This document shows, piece by piece, positions 18,063 through 25,553 of a DNA stretch of 64,000 nt (position 1 is the stretch's first letter; each line of letters opens with the position of its first letter). The DNA comes from Marinomonas phaeophyticola (GTDB lineage Bacteria > Pseudomonadota > Gammaproteobacteria > Pseudomonadales > Marinomonadaceae). The translations under genes were made by a program, and so were the position numbers. Location: positions 1 to 64,000 of the forward strand of contig NZ_JAPUBN010000021.1 in assembly GCF_026966905.1 (NCBI RefSeq). Direction: 5' to 3'. A model generated the notes under the pieces. The model was not told the origin of the DNA and did not search any database. It saw only the letters and a list, made by a program, of their open reading frames with translations.

Positions 18063-19265
18063 ATGATAATACAGCCTAAAATCAGAGGTTTTATTTGTAC
18101 AACCACACACCCAACGGGATGTGACTTGAATGTTAAAGAGCAGATTGAACTGACTAAACAAAAAGGTCAGATTAAAGACGGTCCTAAGAAAGTACTCGTG
18201 ATTGGATCTTCAAGTGGTTATGGTTTGTCTTCACGTATTGCAGCGGCTTTTGGATCCGGTGCGGCAACGTTAGGCGTATTTTTTGAAAAACCAGCGACAG
18301 AAAAGAAAACAGGTACTGCGGGTTGGTATAATGCAGCGGCCTTTGAAAAATATGCCCATGAAGCAGGGCTTTATGCAAAAAGCATTAACGGTGATGCGTT
18401 CTCAAATGAAGCACGTGAAAAAGTCATTGAGTTGATCAAGGCGGACCTTGGTCAAGTTGATATGGTGGTTTACTCTTTAGCGTCGCCAGTACGTAAATTG
18501 CCTGATACAGGTGAAGTCGTCCGTTCGGTATTAAAGCCCATTGGCGAAACGTACCGTTCAACGGCAATAGATACCAATAAAAATGTGATCATTGATGCTG
18601 AAATCGAACCTGCTACAGAGGAAGAAATTGAAGCAACTAAAATCGTAATGGGTGGGCAAGATTGGGAACTTTGGATGGACGCTTTGCAATCTGCAGGTGT
18701 GTTAGCTGAAGGTGCTCGCACTGTTGCTTATTCTTACATAGGTTCGGATATTACTTGGCCAATATACTGGCATGGTGCGCTAGGTAAGGCGAAAGAAGAT
18801 TTAGATCGTGCGGCAACAGCAATCAATGCTCAGTTGTCTCAAACGGGCGGTGGTGCAAATGTTGCTGTATTGAAGTCTGTGGTGACACAAGCGTCCTCAG
18901 CGATTCCAGTCATGCCTTTGTATCTTGCGATGGTCTTTAAAATCATGCGTGAGCAAGGTGTTCATGAAGGGTGTTTGGATCAAGTGTACCGTATGTTCTC
19001 TGAACGTTTGTACAATGGATTAACTCCTGAAGCATTAACGGATGAGTCGAATCGTTTGCGTCTGGATGATTTAGAATTACGAGATGATATTCAGGCGGCA
19101 TGTCGTGACTTGTGGCCTCAAGTGACCTCTGAAAACCTATTTGAAATGACCGACTACCAACTGTATAAAGATGAATTTTTGAAATTATTTGGCTTTGGTG
19201 TAGACGGTGTGGATTATGAGGCTGATGTCAGTCCTGAAGTCGACTTTGATGTTATTACGCTTTAG
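18063..19265 (+). CDS. fabV: Trans-2-enoyl-ACP reductase FabV
   Basis: 400 residues from the ATG at 18063 ([20 protein letters not shown]), the normal start and length for FabV. Longer open reading upstream is not similar to the family. The NAD-binding site is [16 protein letters not shown] near 46, and the catalytic Tyr-x8-Lys is in [13 protein letters not shown] near 237. It catalyses the last reduction of each fatty-acid elongation cycle and is intrinsically insensitive to triclosan in characterised members. It is monocistronic, with a terminator after it. Confidence 0.95.
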   Translation: MIIQPKIRGFICTTTHPTGCDLNVKEQIELTKQKGQIKDGPKKVLVIGSSSGYGLSSRIAAAFGSGAATLGVFFEKPATEKKTGTAGWYNAAAFEKYAHEAGLYAKSINGDAFSNEAREKVIELIKADLGQVDMVVYSLASPVRKLPDTGEVVRSVLKPIGETYRSTAIDTNKNVIIDAEIEPATEEEIEATKIVMGGQDWELWMDALQSAGVLAEGARTVAYSYIGSDITWPIYWHGALGKAKEDLDRAATAINAQLSQTGGGANVAVLKSVVTQASSAIPVMPLYLAMVFKIMREQGVHEGCLDQVYRMFSERLYNGLTPEALTDESNRLRLDDLELRDDIQAACRDLWPQVTSENLFEMTDYQLYKDEFLKLFGFGVDGVDYEADVSPEVDFDVITL

Positions 19266-19280
19266 TTAACAATAGGCTAC

Positions 19281-19320
19281 AAAAAAGGAGTAAGTGGATT
19301 TCTCTTACTTCTTTTTTATT
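19281..19320 (+). terminator. Rho-independent terminator after fabV
   Basis: AAAAAAGGAGTAAG (19281-19294) pairs with CTTACTTCTTTTTT (19304-19317), one G-U, with the A-tract/T-tract forming a typical bidirectional terminator. Confidence 0.85.
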
Positions 19321-19367
19321 ATGCAAAGATAGCCTACTATGATTACTGTGTAATATTGAGTAATGCT

Positions 19368-19961
19368 ATGATGACATCCTTGAAATTTCTAAGAAAAAAG
19401 AGCTGTGTCGTGTTGAGCCTATTGTTGGGTGCACTGTCTGTATCTCATGCTTTTTCTCAAGAAATACAAATTAGAGAGGTTGATGTTATCTACGGCAATC
19501 AAGTCATTCGAGGTAAGCATCAAATAGTGTTTTCTTCTCCGCCTGAAGTAGGTATTGTTCCAGCAGAAAAAACGCAAGTGGTAAACTTAGGACCAAATGT
19601 GATCATAGGCTCTCAAGAGGACAGTCGCTCTTATTTAGAAGTGTCAAAAATTGCTGCGCGTGAACAGGAAATTTACAATGAGGTGAATCGAAGGACGGAA
19701 GAAGCGCCTTTTACGGTATTGTTTACTGGGAATATACCTGCTGAAATACAAGCGAAGCGTTTGCAATTGATGCCAGAGGTAGGAGTCTTTGGGGACCAGC
19801 TAAATAAATTAGAAAAGGATCAAGCCGCTAGTCAAGTAACAGAAAGCCAAGACGAAGTGTATATCCCCGAGAATATTCCAGGAGTACAAGTCTTTGGTAC
19901 TGATGAAGCCGCTGAAGATAAAACAGACGAAGCGTTATTAGAAAAACTGATTGGAGGTTGA
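19368..19961 (+). CDS. Secreted protein of unknown function
   Basis: 197 residues from the ATG at 19368; the next codon is also ATG, and a TTG four codons upstream is open but unlikely. A signal peptide is clear: basic start (FLRKKS), hydrophobic core (CVVLSLLLGALSVSHAFS) and cleavage expected after HAFSQ-like sequence. The mature part is acidic, with IQIREVDVIYGNQVI near its start and an Asp/Glu-rich tail. No domain is recognised. The C-terminal KLIGG is of no known meaning. Probably periplasmic or outer-membrane associated. Confidence 0.72.
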   Translation: MMTSLKFLRKKSCVVLSLLLGALSVSHAFSQEIQIREVDVIYGNQVIRGKHQIVFSSPPEVGIVPAEKTQVVNLGPNVIIGSQEDSRSYLEVSKIAAREQEIYNEVNRRTEEAPFTVLFTGNIPAEIQAKRLQLMPEVGVFGDQLNKLEKDQAASQVTESQDEVYIPENIPGVQVFGTDEAAEDKTDEALLEKLIGG

Positions 19962-20007
19962 TTTCTAGAAAGTCGTTATTAACAGTGTTCTTCATTCCTG
20001 TTAATTA

Positions 20008-20907
20008 TTAAGTTTCTAAATAAGCCTTTTCTAATCGAGATCTTAAATTCTGCAACCCCTTGCCATGATTAACTGTCTTCCATGCCATGAATAAATCACA
20101 TTTTTTTACGGCTTCAGGGAAGTCCAAATGAATAAATAGCTGCTTATCTAGATAGGGTTGAATACGGTTTTTGGGGAGAAATCCGATGCCAATGCCTGCA
20201 AGTACCGCCTCTATTTTTTGATTAACAGAAGAAACGAAAAAGTGTTGGCTTTCTTCAATTAAATTGCTCGACCGAGGGATTTCGCCTTTTACAGAATCAT
20301 GTACTACAACTGTACGAAATTGACGTAAATCGCTTTTATTGAGCGGTTGTTCGTATTGCAAAAGAGGATGGTTGGCTTTTACTACCAGTAATAGGTCAAG
20401 GGTGTCTATTTTGACGGCACGGAGTCCTTGTTGGCTAGGTATAGGCTCAGGTGCACCAATCACCAAATCGACTTCATCTTTTATGAGTGCTTCCCACGTT
20501 CCGTTCATTACTTCTTCTTTGATGTCTATCTCTATTGAGGGGTGCTCGTATAAAAAATCAGCCATAACATTAAATATTTTTTCATTATCTAAAATTGAAT
20601 CAATGGCTATTCTGATTTTAGGCTCCCATCCATGAGCTATGGTTTGAGTTTGTTCGGTGATTTTACTGACAGCGGTTAAAACCTTTCTCCCTTCTTCTAA
20701 TAAATGTTGACCTGCAGGTGTTAATACGGAACGCCTACCTTGTCGAACAAACAGCGTTACCCCTAATTGTTCTTCCAGTTTTTGAACGATATAAGACAGG
20801 GCGGATGGTACTTTATTTAACTGTTCCGCGGCCGCTGCGAAGCTACCTCTTCTCTCTATGGCATCTAAAACGAGTAAGGATTCAAGAGTAAGCAGAGATG
20901 TATTCAT
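20008..20907 (-). CDS. yhaJ: LysR-family regulator, YhaJ-like
   Basis: 299 residues. The N-terminal winged helix-turn-helix is typical (RRGSFAAAAEQLNKVPSALS near 19-38), followed by the substrate-binding domain (about 90-290). It is divergent from a DoxX gene and a glutathionyl-hydroquinone reductase, with a pirin after them. E. coli keeps yhaJ with the same partners (yqjF, yqjG, yhaK), and there YhaJ activates yqjF in response to quinone-like compounds. Ortholog status here rests on context and overall similarity. Confidence 0.82.
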   Translation of the reverse strand: MNTSLLTLESLLVLDAIERRGSFAAAAEQLNKVPSALSYIVQKLEEQLGVTLFVRQGRRSVLTPAGQHLLEEGRKVLTAVSKITEQTQTIAHGWEPKIRIAIDSILDNEKIFNVMADFLYEHPSIEIDIKEEVMNGTWEALIKDEVDLVIGAPEPIPSQQGLRAVKIDTLDLLLVVKANHPLLQYEQPLNKSDLRQFRTVVVHDSVKGEIPRSSNLIEESQHFFVSSVNQKIEAVLAGIGIGFLPKNRIQPYLDKQLFIHLDFPEAVKKCDLFMAWKTVNHGKGLQNLRSRLEKAYLET

Positions 20908-20958
20908 TGCTAGAACCTCAGTAAGTGATTTGCTTTAAATAAAAGTTAAAATGGAATG

Positions 20959-20983
20959 TTCAAAATTTTTGAATGATTCATTC
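20959..20983. promoter_or_regulatory. Overlapping palindromes, probable YhaJ operator
   Basis: TTCAAA-ATT-TTTGAA (20959-20973, the T-N11-A LysR form) overlaps GAATGA-T-TCATTC (20971-20983). Both lie between the divergent yhaJ and doxX genes. Confidence 0.55.
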
Positions 20984-21070
20984 TAAAAATAGAGCTTATT
21001 GAAACTTTTTACAATCACTACAATGGCCACATCTTAAATTAATTAGAACTTACGTTCTGGGAGTGACCTT

Positions 21071-21511
21071 ATGAATGCATCAATTTTAATGAATGTTATG
21101 AAAACACAGAATACCCTTTCGTCTTTGCCTCTGCGGTTAATCGCGGGAATTATTTTTTCTGCCCATGGAGCACAGAAGTTATTTGCTTGGTTTGGTGGCT
21201 ATGGTCTTGACGGTACCGGGCAATGGATGGAATCGATTGGTATTGCGCCCGGTTTCTTAATGGCTTTACTTGCAGGTAGTGCCGAATTTTTTGGGGGTAT
21301 CTTGTTAATTTTAGGGCTATTTACTAGGCCTGCCGCATTTGCATTAGCTGTGACTATGCTGGTTGCGATTTTTACAGTGCATATTGGTAACGGCTTATTT
21401 ATGTCAAATAACGGTTATGAATTTGGGCTCACTTTATTGGCAATGAGTGTGGCTTTAATTTTCCAAGGTGGTGGTAAATTTTCTATCGATGCGGCATTAA
21501 GTAATAAATAA
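21071..21511 (+). CDS. yqjF: DoxX-family membrane protein, YqjF-like
   Basis: 146 residues with four predicted membrane helices (about 22-42, 62-82, 87-106, 120-140). Diagnostic are IIFSAHGAQKLFAWFGGYG near 27 and GSAEFFGGILLILGLFTRPA near 70. DoxX proteins sit in the inner membrane and are linked to quinone or thiol redox stress. In E. coli yqjF is induced by nitroaromatic breakdown products and quinones. First gene of the yqjF-yqjG-pirin set, 57 bases from the next start. Confidence 0.88.
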   Translation: MNASILMNVMKTQNTLSSLPLRLIAGIIFSAHGAQKLFAWFGGYGLDGTGQWMESIGIAPGFLMALLAGSAEFFGGILLILGLFTRPAAFALAVTMLVAIFTVHIGNGLFMSNNGYEFGLTLLAMSVALIFQGGGKFSIDAALSNK

Positions 21512-21568
21512 TAACCGTTATTGTTCTGTTGTTTGAGCGCTAAGTTTTTAACTATTGGGGAGTGTGTC

Positions 21569-22522
21569 ATGGGATTAATTGTTGATGGTAAGTGGGTTGA
21601 TCAATGGTATAGCACCAAAGACTCTAAAGGTAATTTTGAAAGGCAAGAAAGTCGTTTTCGACATGCGGTTTCTTCGGAAGAAGGTAGCTTGTATCAAGCA
21701 GAGAGTGGTCGCTACCATCTTTATGTTTCCCTTGCTTGCCCTTGGGCTCATCGTACTTTGATTTTTCGCATTCTTAAAGGGTTGGAAAAACACATCAGTG
21801 TGAGTGTGGTGAAGGCTGAAATGCTTGAAAATGGTTGGGAGTTCGGTGATCAGGGTGATCCATTATTTCATTTAGACTATGTCTATCAGCTGTATCTTCA
21901 AGCCGCTCCTGATTATGAAGGGCGCGTAACTGTGCCTATCCTTTGGGATAAGAAAACCAATACAATTGTGAACAATGAATCCAGTGACATTATTCGTATT
22001 TTAAACTCGTCTTTTAATGCGATAACAGAAAATGACGATGATTACTATCCTGTAGAGTTAAGAAGTGAAATCGATAGCGTTAATGAACGTATTTACAACA
22101 CGGTGAATAATGGTGTTTATCGAGCTGGCTTTGCGACAACTCAAGAGGCTTATGATATGGCCTATCATGAATTGTTTGATAGTTTAGATTGGCTAGAAGA
22201 TCGCTTATCTAAGCAACGATATTTAGTAGGAGATAGGCTGACAGAAGCAGATTGGCGTTTATTCACAACCTTAATACGTTTTGATGCGGTTTATCACGGT
22301 CATTTTAAATGCAATCGTAATAAATTATCTGAGTTTGAGAACTTGAGCAATTATCTAAGGGAGTTATTCCAGATTTCAGGAGTCGCTGCCACCGTTGATT
22401 TAGACTATTCCAAACGACATTACTACGCGAGCCACAAAACGATTAACCCAACCGGGGTTGTACCGTTAGGTCCATTGCAATCATTTGACGTACCTCATAA
22501 TAGAGCCAGCTTGTTTTTATAG
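21569..22522 (+). CDS. yqjG: Glutathionyl-hydroquinone reductase
   Basis: 317 residues from the ATG at 21569 (MGLIVDGKWVDQWYSTKDS), which aligns with the E. coli YqjG start; frame remains open for 16 codons upstream but without similarity. It is a Xi-class glutathione transferase with the catalytic cysteine in LACPWAHRTL near 54, the NESSDIIR block near 134 and C-terminal HKTINPTGVVPLGP. It reduces glutathionyl-hydroquinones back to hydroquinones in the cytosol. A GGGGAG lies before the start. Confidence 0.93.
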   Translation: MGLIVDGKWVDQWYSTKDSKGNFERQESRFRHAVSSEEGSLYQAESGRYHLYVSLACPWAHRTLIFRILKGLEKHISVSVVKAEMLENGWEFGDQGDPLFHLDYVYQLYLQAAPDYEGRVTVPILWDKKTNTIVNNESSDIIRILNSSFNAITENDDDYYPVELRSEIDSVNERIYNTVNNGVYRAGFATTQEAYDMAYHELFDSLDWLEDRLSKQRYLVGDRLTEADWRLFTTLIRFDAVYHGHFKCNRNKLSEFENLSNYLRELFQISGVAATVDLDYSKRHYYASHKTINPTGVVPLGPLQSFDVPHNRASLFL

Positions 22523-22531
22523 GAGAATAAT

Positions 22532-23244
22532 ATGATTAAGCATTTCCCCTTTCAACAATTAGGTAAAGCTGATCATGGTTGGTTGAAAGCGAATCATCAT
22601 TTTAGTTTTGCTCACTACTATAATCCTAGCCGCATGGAGTTTGGTGTATTGAGAGTGATAAATGATGACTGGGTTGAGCCGGGTCAGGGCTTTCCAGCGC
22701 ATCCCCATAATAATATGGAAATTATTACTTTTGTTAGAAGCGGTTCGGTGACCCATGAAGACAATAAAGGAAATAAAGGGGTGACTGAGAATGGGGAAGT
22801 GCAAGTCATGAGTGCGGGAACGGGGATTGTGCATTCTGAATATAACCTTTCTCAAGATCCGTTAACGATTTATCAGATATGGATTGAGCCAAATCAACGT
22901 AATGTTAAGCCCAGATGGGATTCAAAAAATTTCCTAATCGTAGTAAAGACGATCGTTTAAGTTTATTAGTGTCTGGTTATCCGGAGGATAAAGAAGACGC
23001 GCTTTTTATTCACCAAGATGCGCGTATTTATGGTGGGAAAGTTTCAAAGTCGGCCAAATTTGATCATCAGATTACCCATCAAATTTACGTTTTAGCATCG
23101 AGTGGTCGCTTTAATATCATTACTGATGATGCCGTTATTACCTTAAATAAAGGTGATGGTGCGGAAATAACCAAAGTAGATTCGATTCTTTTTGACGTCA
23201 TTGAAGACAGTGAAATATTAGTGATTGATGCCCCACGTCGATGA
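22532..23244 (+). pseudogene. yhaK: Pirin-family protein (YhaK-like), split by a -1 frameshift
   Basis: Two overlapping frames together make one full-length pirin of about 237 residues (E. coli YhaK has 233). Frame one (22532-22960) gives GKADHGWLKANHHFSFAHYY, the metal-binding FPAHPHNNMEIITF and HSEYNLSQD. It ends in unrelated residues after DSKNFLIV. Frame two (from about 22915) continues KKFPNRSKDDRLSLLVSGYP to the normal C-terminus. The switch falls in a run of six A (22924-22929); one more A would restore the gene. It could be a real mutation, a sequencing error, or frameshifting at A-AAA-AAT. The cupin metal site is intact. Confidence 0.8.
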
Positions 23245-23955
23245 CTTTTACCTAATAGAGCAATAACTATCTAATAGAACAACCACTCCCTAGTAGTGAA
23301 ATAATACCCCTTTGGCTTTGTATTAAAGTCAGAGGGCTTTTTACTTTTTAAAGGCGAGGGGATTACTTCGCTTCTTTTGAGAGTAAGCGTCAGTTTCGAG
23401 TTTATCAGTAGAATATTCATTTTTTTCAAATGCATTTTCATCTTCGTATTTTTCTCCTTTCGACAGCGCATTGCCTAACCTATAGCGCTTTCATTGTTAT
23501 TAATCATAAGATGATAGCCTTTAAATTGTGATCACCACTGGTTTTGTTATGATCACAATGCTGGATTTTAATGACGAGTTAGACTGGCATTTTTTATAAG
23601 TGTGACAAAAAACGATAGGGTTTAAACATTGCAATAGTGATGATTACTTATCATGGATGTGCTTAGAAAGGTGAACTGAATATGCTCTTAGCTGTCAAAG
23701 TCTTTATAGGTGCTATGAGGATCTCATCGAAAATCACAATAGTGATGTAGAATACGGTTTTCTTATTTGTGCTTTAACTTGTTTCTGAGGAGGAGTTCGC
23801 TTGTTGGATAATGTAGCGGCGGCAGTAAATAGCGCTCTTGAATTAAATGGTTTAGTAGAATGATATCCCTATAAAAATAGGGGTAATTATGATGTATAAG
23901 AGCATCGTAGACGCTAGGTTCTTTGTTGTGTTTAATCTTTTATGGGAATGTTTTT
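23245..23955. other. Long intergenic region with inverted repeat and micro-frames
   Basis: After the pirin terminator this stretch holds a perfect 10-bp inverted repeat (ATTGTGATCA at 23525-23534, TGATCACAAT at 23550-23559) and an 11-bp direct repeat CAATAGTGATG (23632 and 23737). Two very short frames have ribosome binding sites: 23682-23750 (22 codons, MLLAVKVFIGAMRISSKI) and 23801-23863 (TTG start, 20 codons, after GAGGAGGAG). On the minus strand 23341-23490 is open with a charged, protein-like composition (LGNALSKGEKYEDENAF) but lacks a start, perhaps a gene remnant. Confidence 0.4.
23308..23342 (+). terminator. Rho-independent terminator after the pirin gene
   Basis: CCCTTTGGCTTT (23308-23319) pairs with AAAGTCAGAGGG (23325-23336), two G-U pairs, loop GTATT, then C and five T. 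Confidence 0.75.
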
Positions 23956-25479
23956 ATGGAAATAATAGCCGATTTTGCATACGGTTTTTTAGAGTTTTTA
24001 TCTCTTGCTTTTGCGGCTGGACTCGCTGTTATTGTCGTAGCAGTGATCTATATGTATATAGTCGATGTTAATCAATCAGAGCAAACGATACGTCGAAACT
24101 ACCCCGTTATTGGTCGCTTACGTTATAAATTTGAACATCTAGGTGAGTTTTTTCGCCAGTACTTTTTTGCACAAGATCGTGAAGAGTTACCTTTCAATAG
24201 AGCCCAAAGAGCTTGGGTCTACCGAGCTGCCAAAAATGTTGATTCAACAGTGGCTTTCGGTTCTACGCGACCACTAGATAAGCCGGGTGATCTGTTGTTT
24301 TTAAACTGTCCTTTTCCAACATTAGAAGAAGAAGCGGAAGAAGCGTCTTTTGTAACGATTGGGCCTTATGCAAAGCAACCCTATGTAACGAATTCCATTT
24401 ATAATATTTCTGGGATGAGTTTTGGTGCATTATCAGTACCTGCTGTAAAAGCGTTATCAACAGGTGCTAAAAAAGCTGGCGTATGGATGAATACGGGTGA
24501 AGGTGGACTGTCTTCGTATCATCTACAGGGTGGGTGTGACATTGTTTTCCAGATAGGCACGGCTAAATATGGTGTGCGTGATGAGCATGGACAATTAAGT
24601 GATGAAAAACTTAAAGAGATAGCTTCTCATGAGCAAGTGAAAATGTTTGAAATCAAAATGAGTCAGGGGGCTAAGCCTGGAAAGGGCGGAATTCTTCCTG
24701 GTGAAAAGGTGACTGAGGAAATAGCGGCTATACGGGGGATTGTGGTGGGACATGACTCCATTAGTCCTAATGGTCATCCAGATATTCGTAATATTGATGA
24801 TTTATTGGATATGATTCATAGGGTACGTGAAGTGACAGGTAAGCCAGTGGGGTTTAAGGCGGTAATAGGCACATCTGAATGGATTAAAGAATTATGCCTT
24901 AAAATTCATGAACGTGGTATTGAGTCGGCGCCAGACTTCATTACGATAGACAGTGCCGATGGTGGCACAGGGGCGGCACCGCAAAGTTTAATGGATTATA
25001 TGGGGACACCGCTAAAGCGCAGTTTACCTAAGGTGATTGATATTCTATTACGTTATAACTTAAAAGACCGCGTGAAGGTGATTTGTTCTGGGAAAATGGT
25101 TAATCCTTCTGATGTTGCCTATGCACTTTGTATTGGTGCTGACTTCATTGTATCGGCGCGTGGTTTTATGTTTGCTCTTGGTTGTATCCAAGCGTTGCAA
25201 TGTAATAAAAATACCTGCCCCACAGGCATCACAACACATGACCCTAAGTTGCAGCAGGGTTTGATTCCTGCGAATAAGGCGGAAAGGGTGGCTTATTTTG
25301 TGAAAAATATGCGCAAAGAGTTAGGGATTATTGCGCATTCATGTGGCGTAGTCGAACCGAGAAAGCTTGGGCGTAGTCATGCTGAACTCGTGAATGAATT
25401 GGGTATACCGATGCCTATGTCTGAAGTTTACCCTATGCCAGAAGTAAAAAAGGAATTCATTAATACGGAAGCGTTATAA
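23956..25479 (+). CDS. FMN-binding glutamate-synthase-like membrane protein
   Basis: 507 residues from the ATG at 23956 (MEIIADFAYGFLEFLSLAFA); a start 11 codons upstream is possible. One N-terminal membrane helix (about 5-35) precedes a GltS FMN-binding TIM barrel: NISGMSFGALSVPAVKAL near 148, GEGGLSSYHLQGG near 178, QGAKPGKGGILPGEKV near 236, DSADGGTGAAPQSLMDYMG near 331 and the Cys motif CNKNTCPTGITTHDP near 414. Such stand-alone proteins lack the glutaminase domain of GltB, so they may be amino-acid or other FMN oxidoreductases. The true reaction is unknown. Confidence 0.85.
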   Translation: MEIIADFAYGFLEFLSLAFAAGLAVIVVAVIYMYIVDVNQSEQTIRRNYPVIGRLRYKFEHLGEFFRQYFFAQDREELPFNRAQRAWVYRAAKNVDSTVAFGSTRPLDKPGDLLFLNCPFPTLEEEAEEASFVTIGPYAKQPYVTNSIYNISGMSFGALSVPAVKALSTGAKKAGVWMNTGEGGLSSYHLQGGCDIVFQIGTAKYGVRDEHGQLSDEKLKEIASHEQVKMFEIKMSQGAKPGKGGILPGEKVTEEIAAIRGIVVGHDSISPNGHPDIRNIDDLLDMIHRVREVTGKPVGFKAVIGTSEWIKELCLKIHERGIESAPDFITIDSADGGTGAAPQSLMDYMGTPLKRSLPKVIDILLRYNLKDRVKVICSGKMVNPSDVAYALCIGADFIVSARGFMFALGCIQALQCNKNTCPTGITTHDPKLQQGLIPANKAERVAYFVKNMRKELGIIAHSCGVVEPRKLGRSHAELVNELGIPMPMSEVYPMPEVKKEFINTEAL

Positions 25480-25553
25480 GAGTTACCGATTTATTTGTAT
25501 ATCGCTATATTACTGCAAAATATCAACGTCCGTTCTACTCTGGGGAGAAGAGG

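Noticed and set aside
23271-23471. 66-codon minus-strand frame
   Set aside because: It overlaps the pirin terminator, is Lys/Leu-rich and low in complexity, its ribosome binding site is too far from the ATG, and nothing similar comes to mind.
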